Below are positions 46,633 through 58,708 of a stretch of 64,000 nucleotides of DNA, one piece after another. The position numbers were made by a program, and so were the translations under genes. Location of the stretch: the NCBI GenBank assembly GCA_033725935.1, contig MU867062.1, positions 62,001-126,000 of the forward strand, given 5' to 3'. The notes under the pieces were generated by a model, which saw only the letters and a list, made by a program, of their open reading frames with translations, had not been told where the DNA came from and did not search any database. The stretch is from Cladorrhinum sp. PSN259. Lineage: Eukaryota; Ascomycota; Sordariomycetes; Sordariales; Podosporaceae. Position 1 is the first letter of the stretch. Each line of letters begins with the position of its first letter.

Positions 46633-48291
46633 AGAAGGGTTAGCACGTGATATAGGTGTGATCTAGGGACTCTAATGCAGTGTAGCGATCTATGGACAGA
46701 AATGTCCCATGGTTGCAACATGCCTTCTAAGCGGGTTCTCGGTTCCGATTCTTGGTTTCGAATCTCTGGCGTTTGTTGCAAGGTTGCATAGGTGGCATGA
46801 AGGATACCGAAGGTGTGCCGGGAGCCCCAACAGCAGCAGCAGCGGAGAGCAAATGAGAAGGGGCCAGCGAGCGAGCGAGCGAAGCGTGGAGAGGAGGGGC
46901 CCAGGGTGGGTGGAAGGAGGATTTCCCATTCATTCGCCTGCCTTGGCTTATCGCTGTGTCTTAGCCTCCGAGAGAAAGAAATAAATAACGTGAGCAACTC
47001 CCCGTTCTGCAGGAAAGGGGGGAGAGGAACACAGAATTTAATGCTGAGAGCAAAAGATGGTGATTAAATTTAGGTGTCTACCTTGTTGACGGCATATCTA
47101 CATACCACCTGATGAGAAAATACAGGAGTGTGCCGAGTGCGTGTTGTGCGAATTGCAGGTGCAAGTGGCTGCGAGTGCGCGTGTGAGTTGCAGGAGCTGT
47201 TTTTGTTTTTCCTGATTTTATTTTATCTCTCCGACCTGTTTTGGTTCTCTATTGAGACCCTCGTTGAATGGGTTCGAGGCCTGTGGGAGTTACTATTATC
47301 CCCGTTCTATTCATTCGAGGTTCTCTATTGTCGTCGCTGCAGCTGCACCCTATTGTCAGTCGGCGTGTTGTGCATTCACTGATAATAGGTGGTTAATCGC
47401 AAAAAAGGCAGACAACCCCCCTCCCCCTTGAGGGCGATGCATCCGCAGCCCCCTGGTTCAAGCTTCTTCAAAGTTTATACCTTCTCCTGCGATTGCCTAT
47501 AAAATAAAACTACTCACTTTCTTCTCGCTTTCCACAACTCCTATTCATCGCACTCCCGCCCTTGTCCCCGGGGGCATCCTTATTTTCTGCAATGCACCTT
47601 TTCTCTTCTGGAAGCACGCAAAAATAAGAGAAGCGAAAAACATCACAAATCGGTCATCTCATCAGCTGTCCCCTCTCCTCGTCTCACTCATCTCCTCCTT
47701 TTCCCCTCGCGTGCAGTGGCTCCTTGTACGGGGACTGCTGCAGCGCGCATCATCAAAACAAGCATCCAAAATCACAGTTTGGACAAGATACCAAGCGCAC
47801 ATTACGGTGGGATAATCTGCTTCGAAAAGCAGGTCGAAAAGTGGTTTTTTTGAATCACTCGTCAAAGGGCGGGTGAGGCACACGCTGCTTGAGCGCTGAG
47901 GCACCGCTGAGTATAAACGCCCCCCTGGTCAAACTGGCCTGGGCTGCACCCGTCACCTCCGAAAGCACAGGCAGCGCTCCCCCCTACCAAGCAAATCCCC
48001 TTTCTCCGATTCACCCTTTTTTCCCACCACAAACCAGCAATCTACGCGTGCCACGTCCCAAAAACGCGACGATTCCTGCTCCGATTAATGCCGTAGAACG
48101 ACAGCAAGGTATGTTTTTGTGCATTTCAAAAATTTTGCAGCGATGCTAACCAGGTGCGCAGGCGCGAATCCGTGGAGCGTTGTTGGCTCAATCAAAGAAG
48201 GGGGCGATCGAGGCCGAGTCGCTGAGTGCTCCTGCACCCGTTCCCTCCCCCGAACATTTCACCCACAACAACCACAACGAAGCCGCCGACA
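46633..48291. other. Intergenic between EBP1-like gene and RCO1-like gene
   Basis: No coding gene is supported. It contains the EBP1-like 3' UTR, a TATAAAAT element at 47498-47505, C-rich blocks around 47420-47450, and a likely 5' UTR intron at 48109-48161 ahead of the RCO1-like ATG. Confidence 0.6.
48109..48161 (+). other. Probable 5' UTR intron of the RCO1-like gene
   Basis: The donor GTATGT (48109), a GCTAAC branch site (48145-48150) and a GCAG acceptor ending at 48161 define a 53-nt intron 130 nt before the start codon. Signals only; no transcript evidence. Confidence 0.5.
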
Positions 48292-51200
48292 ATGCCCATT
48301 ACAACAATCTCGGGCAGCACGCGGGCATCGCGATCGCGTATTTCGAGTCCACAGACCACTCCCGTCGGAGCGACTGAGTCGTCAAAGGCGGCCGCGGGCA
48401 GCAGCAGCGCAAGCAACCTCCACGGCCCTGAGCTCGGTCAAACGAAACTTGACAGCTGGCTTGAGCCACCAGTGCATATTAAACCAAGCTATCAAGATGA
48501 TGGTCTGCTTCGTCGCGGCGTGGTAGAAAATATGGCACCCCTCGGCACGATGCCTAAGCTTGGGGTATTTAAGCAAAAACCAGTGCAGACTCCTTCACAC
48601 TCAGCTCCTGAGAAGCCAGCTGCTGCATCACCCGCACCAACTGCCGCCCCTACGATTCGCATCATTGTTAAGCAAAAGTCTGCAGCTCCCTCGACGCCGG
48701 CTCCTGCGCCACCTCCGCCTGTTGCACCCGAAGAGGACGAAACCGAAGAGGATGAGGAACTGGGCGACGGCGAGACTTTGGACAGCGATGATGAGAGGCG
48801 GACAGTGGATGGGCATGTCCAGAGGACATCTGCAGTGAGTGCACCCTCACGCTCACGTCGACCTATCTCTCCCCGTGACGTGGACGATGATAACCGGGAC
48901 CCTGTTAAAAAGCCACAAAGCGCACAGGGTCACGGGAGTCTATCCCGGGCAAGCGCCGGACGGCCAGCATCGTTTTATTCATCACACCAGCAGACTCCCG
49001 CAAGTGTTGCAACCCGTCAAGCTGACCTCAAGGAGTTCACCGACAAGGTGGTGGAGGCTGCAGTGGACGAAGCACTGGTGCATTTCCGGTACCCCACAGC
49101 CTGGGCCCTGCGGACACTTTATGATGAAAAATCATCGAGCCCCGAATTTCTCAGCATGATTGAGAAGGTGTTCACGCAGACAGCAGACGCCAACACGCTG
49201 GGAATCTTCACTAAAGAAATTCAGGCGTTAAAAAAGAAGGGCAAGAAACAAAACCAGGCTTGTTATTTCTTCGTTCCGCCCACCACCGAAAATCGTCACA
49301 CGCCACACAAGCCAAAGGCGGCCCCTTACTCTGATCGTCTTCAGCCTAACATTGCCTCTCATCTGGCTGGCCTGCGACAGACAAGAGCGCAGGAAAAGCA
49401 GCGACAACGGGAGTTGATGCAGCAGCAACAACAACAACAACAACAGCCCGTACTTAAACAAGAAGAAGCAGCCCCCACTCCCGCTCTTCAGCCAGAGGCC
49501 GAACCTGAGCCGCAGCTAGAGCTAGAGCCGGCTCGTGTGCCAACGCCCTCACCTGTCCCTGAAGCCGAGCAAGCGCCCGAGCCCGTACCTGAAACTGAAA
49601 CTGAGCCTGTGCCCGAGCCGGCACAAGAACCGGAGGCCGAGGAACCTCCTCGCAAGAAACGCAAGTCAGCGAGACGCCCCGAGTCGGCGGCCAAGATGAC
49701 GGCCAAGGTGACGGCTAACGGAGTGAATGGCAAGCAAGCTACTGACACCCCTTCGCGGCGTCGGACCCGGGCGGCTTCTGTTGCATCCAGTTCGTCAACA
49801 CTGTCCAGCGCGCGTTCCGTGTCGCCGCCAGCTGTCGCTGCTCCCCAGGCGCCCGAGGCTGAGGAGGAGGAGGCCGTGGATGCACCTTCGCGCAATAGTC
49901 CTACGCCTGCATCTCAGCCAATCACGAAGCAGCGCCGCAGGCCCGTTGCACTGCGCAAGAGCAAGGGCGGTAACGTGTCACCCTCCCGTCCCTCGCCTAC
50001 CGCTTCCGCTGCGCCACGTCCTTCTAGGTCTGCGAGTAATTCTCGCCGTCAGACCCCTGCGGCCGAGCAACCCTCTGCCACGGAAGAGCAGCCTTACGAG
50101 ATGCCCGCCGTTGTTGACACACCAAACTTCCCCAACGCGAACGGCAAGAAGAGCAAGGCCAGCCAGCTTGTATTTACCAGCAAGGTGGGTAAAATTGATG
50201 AGAATGACTCGAACGTCCGTCTCCGTCAGAGCGCCCGAAAGGTCACGAATGGCCCTGCCCCATGGGAGATTAGCAACGCCAGGGGAAATTCCACTCCCTC
50301 TCGCCAGCAAGAAGCGTCCGAGGAGACCACAGAGGCCGAGACGCCTGGCGCGATAGCACCGCCTCCACGGCCAAAGACCTCACTGCCGGTCCCGCGCCCG
50401 ACGCCGGCGCCGCGTGAAGGACGGAGCACACGATCTTCTCGGAAGCGCTCCCACGACGAGCTTGAAGAAGAGCCACCTTCTCCCAGCATTCCGGCCTCTG
50501 TTGCACCATCCACTGCCGCAAACTCACGTGCCGGCACTCCGGCTTTGCGACCAACCAAGAAGCCCCGAACGGGGTTGCGTGTCAAGAATTCGTAAGTCTA
50601 TTATCGACTCTACTTCAATAGAAATGATTCTGGTTTCAAGATTCTGACATTGATTATAGACCTGCCAAAAAGAAAAATGGACCACTGGGTGGCACCGCTC
50701 GTGCCAACGGCGACCGCAGCAGTCCTGTGGCTAATGATGGTGCTGTGAGAGAGGTAAGCATGACTTTGTCACCCCCGTTCATTTCACCGGGCCTCTCGAG
50801 TTTGATCTCCCCGAGAGAAGGTGCAAGTGCATCTGTTGGGATTGTACCTAGTCACACGTATGGTGAAATCTTATCTCAACACCAAGCAACGAGCGGGAAA
50901 ACTCTGCAATATCTCATTTTTTAGTGCGAGGGACTATGCTTTGCCTCTTTTGCCAAAATCCCGCACTAGCCACTCATCGCTACTACCCACTTGAATGTTG
51001 CACCGTGGATTACTAACTTGGCATTCAATATGCAGGATGACAATGACGATTTCTGCTCTTCGTGCTCCAATAGTGGCGAGCTCGTCTGCTGCGATGGCTG
51101 TGTCAGATCCTTCCACTTCAACTGCGTGGACCCGCCGTTAAACCCCGACACGATGCCTGACAATAAGGAGTGGTTCTGTCAGGTTTGTCGCACCACTAGG

Positions 51201-52590
51201 GATCCTGAGGCTTTCCCTTCACATACCGGACCATTCGCCCAATTGTTTGAGCAGCTCGATGCGAAGAACTCCAATGCTTTTGGATTGCCAGGGGACGTCC
51301 GGGATCGCTTTGAGAATGTGCGCACGGCACCGACTGGCGAATACCAGGACTTGACTGTTGCAAAGCCAGTTCGGTAAGTTTCCTCTCACCCTGCGGTGTG
51401 CCACGATGTTATACTCATGTGCTGACAATCCTAAAAGCAAGAAGAAAAGTGAGGAGGAAACCCCTGACTTTTTCAGGCTGCGCGACGGTGAAGGGAAGCC
51501 CGCAATATGTCATGGATGCCAGAAGCATAGTATTGCCAATCGGGCCATCATCCCGTGCAGCGTTTGTGGTATCTTCTGGCATACCGATTGCCTTGACCCA
51601 CCGATGGCTAATCCCCCGGTTCTCCGCAATTGGAAATGCCCCCTGCACATCGAGGAGCTTCTGACCAAATTGCCCGGTCAGCTTGCCCCAGCCCATCGTT
51701 ACCGCAAGGTAAAGGCCTCGACAGATATTCGCCCTGCATTCAGCCGCGGCTTTATCAACAATGGCTACATAGATATCATTCCTGAGAGTGAGCCAGCAAG
51801 TGGCTGGAAGAATATTGAGGCGTATGGCCGCACAGTGCTCCTCCCAGAGAAGGGCATCAAACTAGATTTCCTCTCTCGCGCTCGCGAGAATCGCAAAGGA
51901 AAGCCGATCCCTCCTCTGAATGCTGCGATGCCAGCTGCTACTTCCGCCAATGCCCAGCCGGCTCTTCAGGAACGGACGCTCGAGGAGCAAATGGCGGCAC
52001 GTAATCTGACGCAGCTAAGCGGTGCGGGCTCGACAAACATCTCCACCTTGATTGACATAATGATCGCGGCGGCCGATCCCAGCGTTATCGACTTGATGGC
52101 TCGTGCTAATGCCAGTCACTTTGGATCTCCTGCTCAGCTTAACAACATGGACCAGCAAAGTCTCCGCGCTATGATGGCTCAGGCCGAGATAGTGCAGGCC
52201 CAGATTCGTCAGCTTCTCGAAGCTCGCGAGATATCAAATGCCCAGGCGACTGAAGAGCGGGTTGTTCCGGTTCCTAGTCTTACGAACTCGCAGTCGGATG
52301 GCGAATCCGAAGATATCGCCCCCGATCTCGAGGATGGCAACGATGATGCAGGCAAGAGCCTCGCATCTCCAGCTGCCACTGACGATGTCCCCGCCATGAC
52401 TCAGGGTGAGAAGACGCCCGTCCTTGATCACTCTCCTGTTGTCCCTCCTATCGAGGAGAACCTGGCCGAGGAGGGTACACTGCCTGCTACTCCAATCAAG
52501 GCTTCTACCGGTGGCAGCGAACCAATTGTCGTTGAGCCTCACAGCGACGACAAAAATGGTGTCGAGGAGAATGGCATGGACCTTGACTAG
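48292..52590 (+). CDS. RCO1: Rco1-like double-PHD protein (Rpd3S histone deacetylase complex)
   Basis: This is a probable subunit of the Rpd3S/Clr6 complex II, in which Rco1 and the Eaf3 chromodomain protein direct deacetylation over transcribed regions. Four exons (48292-50591, 50660-50753, 51036-51373, 51438-52590) give 1294 aa. The first 798 residues are mostly disordered: Pro/Ala/Glu-rich, a Gln run (~380), basic KKRKSARR stretches. PHD1 begins near residue 805 (FCSSCSNSGELVCCDGC, then FHFNCVDPP, WFCQVC). PHD2 starts near 935 (ICHGCQKH, PCSVCGIFWHTDCLDPP, WKCPLH). The spacer between them corresponds to the Sin3-interacting region in Rco1. FINNGYIDIIPE follows. The frame runs open upstream to a GTG at 48226, but the first ATG is 48292. 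Intron 2 (282 nt) is unusually long. Confidence 0.88.
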
Positions 52591-54126
52591 GGGCTAAATA
52601 TCGCCTACTACCAATGACTCAACCGCAACAAAAACAAAAATTATAACCGATCGCGCAGGCACCAACGCGAGGGTTTAGCAGCAAGTGACGGTTTTACCAG
52701 AGTCTACTTTGTTACTCAGTAGTGAGCTGAGTCCGATATACGACTACGGTACTTGATCAACCAGCGTGCAGAAGAATCTCGAGTCATTATGGTCTATTTA
52801 TCTTATTCTCCGCGCTATCGTTGCTCGAGATGGGCAGTTTCTAATTGTTGCAATCCGATCTATGGGTGCAGGACACAGCAGCCGCAGAATCCCTCCACGT
52901 GTCACCCCATTTTTTTCTTCTTTTTTTTTGTCGTTGACTGATCCAGATCATCGGCAGAAGACAGTCTTGTCTATGTTTTATTCATGGGGCACATTTTCGT
53001 CCTTTTTCCGGTCTGAACAAGTCTGTTCCGCGAACAGCATGTACATTGGGAAAAAGGTCCGCCAAAAAGACATCAAAATGGTTGAAACCCATTTTGGTCT
53101 TGTTTGGTCTTGTACTATTAGCATTAAAATTCGGAGCAGAATCAAAGGGAGAGAGATAATTTATGGCTCACTGTCTCACGCAGTGGCCAACGCTAAAGCA
53201 TAATTTCTTTAAGGAGCGGTTATGGATATGGATGGCATCGATTATTTAGACTGCAATTTTTGTCCATGCTTTGGGATGGTTAATTCTTTTGGGGGGAGAA
53301 CGGTTCAGTCACCGAAACCGAAAGCTTCTCACTCTGATTTCAAAGGCCGGGTTAGCCATCAGCGGAAATGGGAGGATGGGCGGAAATAACAGGGCAAAGG
53401 AGGGAAATTAGGAGGCCGGAATGGACATCAGCCAGTTTGTTCGTCTGTTTGCTTGCATTGCTTTGCCTTTGATGATTCATCATTGAGGGTAAAGAGAGGC
53501 ATATAAAGCGTCGCGTTCATGATTTCAATATACAAATGGTTTATCAATATGTTTGTTTTCGCTGGCGTGTTTTTAACATTGTTTGTTTGGTCTTCCTATG
53601 AAGTGGGATACCAGTCAGTATGCTGGATGATTGGTTTTATGGAGTATGAGCAGATCTGGGAGTGTGTAGTCGGCAAGTCAATATGCACTGTATATATCAT
53701 GATGAGGCTTCAACAAAGGTTCCAAAGTTCGATAAATTATTCACTGATGGAGAGCAGTGATCCCGCCCCTCGTACATACATACGTGGAATTACGTGTGTT
53801 TGTCCATTTCCTTGTTGAGTGATTCCTACGCATCTCACCCCCTTTCGTATCTCATCTTTCTTGCTCTGTTTGTTATTTCCCTTTTTCTTTTCTTTGTCTC
53901 CCTTATCTTTGTTAATTCAAGAACCCAGGTGGCCTTTTGAGTCTCTCACCGAGGCCCTGTGTGGAACTGATAGCATTTATCTATGACCCGACTCCAACAA
54001 ACACGGAGATGCTATTTTTATCTCTTTTTCTTGCCCAGGATCTTTCTTTACTTTTCGGGTTTCTATCATGATCCATACAGACCAATTAGCATATCCACAT
54101 TCTAATTGGACACCGATATCTTTCAC

Positions 54127-54158
<32 letters not shown>

Positions 54159-54262
54159 TAAATGAAACAGGCAGAAACTCTACTCACTCATTCATCACTG
54201 TAAGTAATACACCCCTCCCTCATTGACTAATGCCAAATATTTCAAGAAATATATAAAAGAAA
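52591..54262. other. Intergenic region between RCO1-like gene and tRNA-Gly
   Basis: No convincing protein gene is present. A 99-codon ATG frame at 53519 is open but lacks family similarity. A dinucleotide AC repeat lies at 54132-54158. Confidence 0.55.
54132..54158. repeat. (AC)n microsatellite
   Basis: About 13 uninterrupted AC units lie 105 bp upstream of the tRNA gene. Confidence 0.97.
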
Positions 54263-54333
54263 GCATCAGTGGTTTAGTGGTAAAATCCATCGTTGCCATC
54301 GATGGGCCCCGTGTTCGATTCACGGCTGATGCA
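54263..54333 (+). tRNA. tRNA-Gly (GCC)
   Basis: A complete intronless cloverleaf of 71 nt including the discriminator A. The acceptor stem pairs GCATCAG with CTGATGC. The anticodon stem CATCG/CGATG closes the loop TTGCCAT with anticodon GCC at 54295-54297. The T stem CCGTG/CACGG closes TTCGATT. The A-box region (TGGTTTAGTGG) and B box (TGTTCGATTC) give internal Pol III promoters. A TATA-like ATATAAAA lies just upstream. Confidence 0.97.
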
Positions 54334-55022
54334 AACTTGACAAGTTCCAAACTAACTAGCCCAAATCATTGTAACTATGATCATGGTTTTTTAAATTTTT
54401 AAATTTCTTGTTGAATTTTATTTTTGTTCTCCTATGGTCAAGAATATTGATACAAGTCCTGGCTGAAAACTGCTTGTTCTTTTTGATATACATTACATGG
54501 TGATATGTAGAGAGAGAGGTAATACAACCAATCATTCATAGCTATGTAGCAAGTATCGGGGAGTAAACACACTAGAGATTTTTTTTTTATTAAAACAAGG
54601 ATCATGACTAGACAATGCAAACAGAAAGGTGTGAAGCAACCGTTGAAAGCAAAGTCTTTCCTTTTCTTTTTAATCAACCGTTCAGTGATGCTCCTTCATC
54701 GACGGGCCTTTGTTTACCTGCCATCAATCAGCAAAGGACCCAACCAGTCATTCTCGAGCTCTGTCAATATAAGCCAGAAAACCGATAATTGGCCGAAGAA
54801 GTCGGCTGAACGATGACTTCTCTCCTAAGCTCAGAACGCCATTGAACTAGAGTATCTTCCATCCGAAGAACTGAAAAGCTGTTCGCAGTTAACATTATAT
54901 ATTTGGGTATCAACCTCAGTCTTTCGTCCCTCCCCTTCCTTTCATCTCTTTCATTCATTCTTCGTACTACGCCCTCAATTCAAGTCAATCCAAAACAACA
55001 CATACTCTACCCTCTGTCCTTT
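54334..55022. other. Intergenic between tRNA-Gly and VPS18 3' end
   Basis: AT-rich sequence with no gene apart from the T6 terminator. The part next to 55023 is the VPS18 3' flank. Confidence 0.6.
54387..54392 (+). terminator. Probable Pol III terminator of tRNA-Gly
   Basis: T6 is the first run of four or more T after the tRNA, 54 bp downstream. No closer T run is present, so the primary transcript would carry a ~55-nt trailer. Confidence 0.55.
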
Positions 55023-58000
55023 TCACAGAGCCCACTCCTCTCCTTCCTCTCCATCTTTGACAAACGGCTCATTAGTCCTCCTGATAGCATAGTCGCTGCA
55101 CAATATACTAATGCCAATCATTATTAGTACGTGTCCAGATTCAGGCTCTAGAGTTAGACTCACCAAGCATCAGCAACCAACCCATCCAGCTCCTTCACCA
55201 CCTCCTCCCTCCTCCTCCCACTCACAAGCCCCTTACTAATCTGGACCTGGCACTCCCTAATCCTCTTGCTCTTCGCGGCTCCGCTCTGCTCCAACACTCT
55301 CTTACCCAGACAGTCAGAATGAAACGCATGCTGACAAGGGAAAACGAAAAATTGCCTGCTCAACAATGGCAACCCGCAAACAAAGCACTTCTCTCCTGGT
55401 TCTACAATCGCATACCTCCTGTCCAGCGCTGCAATATCAACCTTGATATTTGCCGCTGTGAGTGATGACTCGTCCATTTCCTTACGCAGGTGGTCGATAT
55501 TATGGCTGTATTCCTCTAGCGCGGTGCAAATCTCCTCTTTGAAGTCGTCGATAACCACAAAATCAGGGAAGAATGGAATCAAATCCTCAATCTTCAACAG
55601 GTCGCACCTCCTCAAAAACTCAATGGCAGTCTTGATCCCGTTCGACTGAGAAATAACCTTCTTCGCAACAGCCAACCACAGCTTTTTGCGTAAAGAAGGA
55701 TTAGACATTGGTCGATCAGCAATAATTGCAGCCAGCTCGACTTTGTCATGCGATAAAGCCAAATCGACAGCCTGGACATACTGCCCCATGCTGGTATAAA
55801 TATGTGCGCACGACAGAACACGATGGTTCTGAATGCACAATCTCAGCGCAAAGTCCGAATCGAACTTTGGTTCGTCACCCTGAGACTCCAGGTATGACAG
55901 GAGCGCCGATTCGTCCTTTGACGGGTGTGAGGCATAAATCGAGACCAGTGTATTGTGAACTGCCGAGTCTGTCGACCCAAGCTGGTTCACAACGTAATGG
56001 AGATACCTGATCGCCTGGTTCTGAGCAAGAGGTCCCTTAAAGTTCCTGTCATACTCGAGCAGTGCAGGGATCAAGTTCCTCGGGTTCAAATTGCTCTGAC
56101 GCATCAGAATCTCAACCAGCTCCGTAGCAGCATGCGTCATAAGCACGCTGCTGTACCGGTAGAAGACTTCAGCGTCTGTCTGCCTCTTGAGCACCTTAAG
56201 CGCTTCCGACCAGCGCTCCCTTTGGACCCAGTACGATAAGACAAAGTTGTAATCGTTAACGGCATTAGCGTAGTAAAGCAGCTCTTCCTCTCGCCCATGG
56301 CTGCTAATCACATCGTAGACGGTCTTCCTGTCCAAATCCGACTTGTGCTTGGTCACAAACTCTTGAAACTCAGCCCGAACCTCATCCAGTTGCTCCTTAG
56401 TCTGAGTCGGATTCAGTGTCTCGGAAAGCTCAGCGCCAGTGATGATGGTGTCGTCCAGCGAGTTAAGCTTGGCCATGAAAATCTCCACCAACCATGCCGC
56501 GATCATGATTCTTTGCATGATAAACGATTTTTTGTACGTGCTCAGCTTCGTAAGGAGATACTTGCGAAGGGCATCTTGCTGATCATTGTCAATGAAAGTG
56601 AGTGCAACCTCCTCGAATGGCTTGCTGCTCTTTCCATATACTGCGGCAGCATCCCCGTAGTGCCCCTTCTTCACAAGATAGTCCCCATAGGCAATGCTAA
56701 CCGCGTCTCTTTGCGCTGGCGTATGTGCGTGGTGCGCAGCAGCATCAAAGTGCTCAAGTTGCAACATGATCTTCCAGATATCTCTATCTTCGTCCCTAGG
56801 ACAGATTTCAAAGATTTCATCAGTCGTAAAGAGCCAAAACGTGCATCCTTGAACATCGACGGTGAGGCCAACGGCCTTTTGCCCTGGATCAAGGATGATC
56901 TGATCATAGACAATGGCGCCTGTAAGCCGGTTGGCCGCCACGACCCTCCTTCCAATCAAGCTTACGACATGCCATTGCGTCAGCGCAATCGCATCTATAT
57001 ACTCGTTGGTCACCTGCCTCCGGCCTTGTCCCTGCCCTTGCGCCTCCGAAACAGGATTGACCAGCTGTGCTCGTGGGAGAAGCTTCGATTCTGCAAGGAC
57101 CTTTGCTCCGAGCTCTGATGGCACGGGAGTAAGAAGTAAATTTCCGTGGTAGACACCATGAGAAGACAGCCACGCAAAGGCGCGCTCTGGTAGGTCGTCT
57201 AAGGACAACCTGGGTGCCTCTTTAGGGTCTGGAGAAATAGCAAGCATCGAATTAGCCGCAGCCGTGGTCTTTCCAAGCTCATGAATTGCGGGCTGTTCGG
57301 ACTCGAAGAGCTTCGAGTATATAGACCCGCTTCCATCGTGTCCCCGACCAACTTTCCCTACGAAGTGAAATAACCTGCTTTGCGTTGTGACCAATATACG
57401 CCGTGTGTCTGGCTGCTTGGGTAAAATATCCACGTACAGGCCCGTAACAGGTCCATCGGGCAGCTTTTGGAGAAGCTTGATATATTTCTCCTCCTTTTTG
57501 TAGAACTCGGTTGAATGTTCGAGATAGCCCTCATAGATGTTGCCGTCGGCTGCGCCGATCAGTATCTCCCGCGTCGATGATGTGGGTAGTGCGGGGTTCC
57601 AGGCGATGCTCTCGATAGAGACGCCTCGGAGGCGAGCAAGGGGGCGGGGAGTGCGCGACTGTGAGTGCAGGTAGTAGTTCTCCCCGAGTGATGTACATAT
57701 GACCAAATGCGATGCTGTTGGATCGAGAAACATGCGGCGAATCACACCTGCTTCTGAGGGCTTCTTTGGAAGGTCGATATCTAGAAGCAATCGAGGTCAG
57801 CTATCTGGCCGAGGGTGGGGTGACCAGTGTCAGGAAGCCGTACCATCAATATTCTCGGGATGGTTGAGGTCGATGCGCAGAATGCGCCCGTTGGACAGAG
57901 CTAGGATGAGGACATTATTGGCAACCTGACCGGCAGCAAAGTCGGCAGCAACGTCGAACTGCAGCTGTACTGGCAAGACTTCGAAGATAGGCAACAGGGC

Positions 58001-58063
58001 CGTGTCCGGGAGGTCGGCAATGGCATCGACGGCCGAGTAGCCGTTGGACGGTTCAAGTGCCAT
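55023..58063 (-). CDS. VPS18: Vacuolar sorting protein Vps18 (HOPS/CORVET core, RING)
   Basis: This is a core subunit of the HOPS and CORVET tethers that act in fusion at endosomes and the vacuole. Three exons (58063-57844, 57780-55164, 55107-55023) give 973 aa. The N-terminal half is the Pep3/Vps18 beta-propeller (QFDVAADFAAGQVANNVLILAL at the start, VICTSLGENYYLHSQS, RRILVTTQSRLFHFVGKVGRG). The middle has the clathrin heavy-chain-type helical repeat (VYDVISSHGREEELLYYANAVNDY, split here). The C-terminal RING has CFVCG, FVFPCQHAFHSDCL and a last Cys pair in CILCSDYA. The last pair is encoded by the short final exon across an intron. Without that splice the protein would stop at DAW and lack the closing zinc ligands, so the final exon is well supported. 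Confidence 0.95.
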
Positions 58064-58708
58064 CGTGATAATTTCCGATCTAGATGTTTCGCATTATGAA
58101 AATTCTGATATCGTGGAGACACACGGCGGCATCAACAGCGGAAGCTGATATGAGGTTGGTGATGTTTGTTGAGGGTTGTAAGAGCAACGATCGACATCAA
58201 CCTGGAACCTGGAAGCCGTGTACCGCAGAGGTGCCAACCCGACCCAAGCTCAGCGGGAAGCTCCTCACTGTGACCTGCAGTCATTGGGGTTCCAGCAAAC
58301 GCCCCACAGGAAAATCCCGGGACCTCCCACACGGAAACACCGAGAGCCCTTCTCCATGATTTGATGAGACATCAAGGAATGTCAAAAATAATTCTGTTAT
58401 TCTTTCCAAAAGGTGCGAAGAAATATAATGGTGGTGCTATGTACACAGAACTAATTGGGGCTAGGGTATCTACATATACAAAACAAGGCCAAAAAGATCA
58501 AAAAGAAAGTTAAAAATCACCAGCAAAGTGCTTGACGGCATCAATCTGCCCGCCATTTGTGCCCTCTCCCCCCAAAAGAATGGCCACAAACCGGTCCAAG
58601 TAATGTTAACTCCAAGCCATACACCGTCCAAAAACAAAAACAACAAAAAGGCATAAAAATGCAGCCATGCGCCGGTTTAGACCGCTCGTTTAAGTTGCCT
58701 AACCATCA
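58064..58708. other. Intergenic between VPS18 and LaeA-like gene
   Basis: This holds the VPS18 promoter and the 3' flank of the LaeA-like gene; both genes are on the - strand. No further gene is seen. Confidence 0.6.

Noticed and set aside
48226..48291. 22-codon upstream extension of the RCO1-like protein
   Set aside because: The frame opens at GTG; the first ATG is 48292 and fits a normal start.
53519..53818. 99-codon ATG frame with a hydrophobic N-terminus, preceded by a TATA-like ATATAAA
   Set aside because: The TATA-like element is only ~15 bp before the ATG, so transcription would begin inside the frame. There is no family similarity and the composition looks non-coding.
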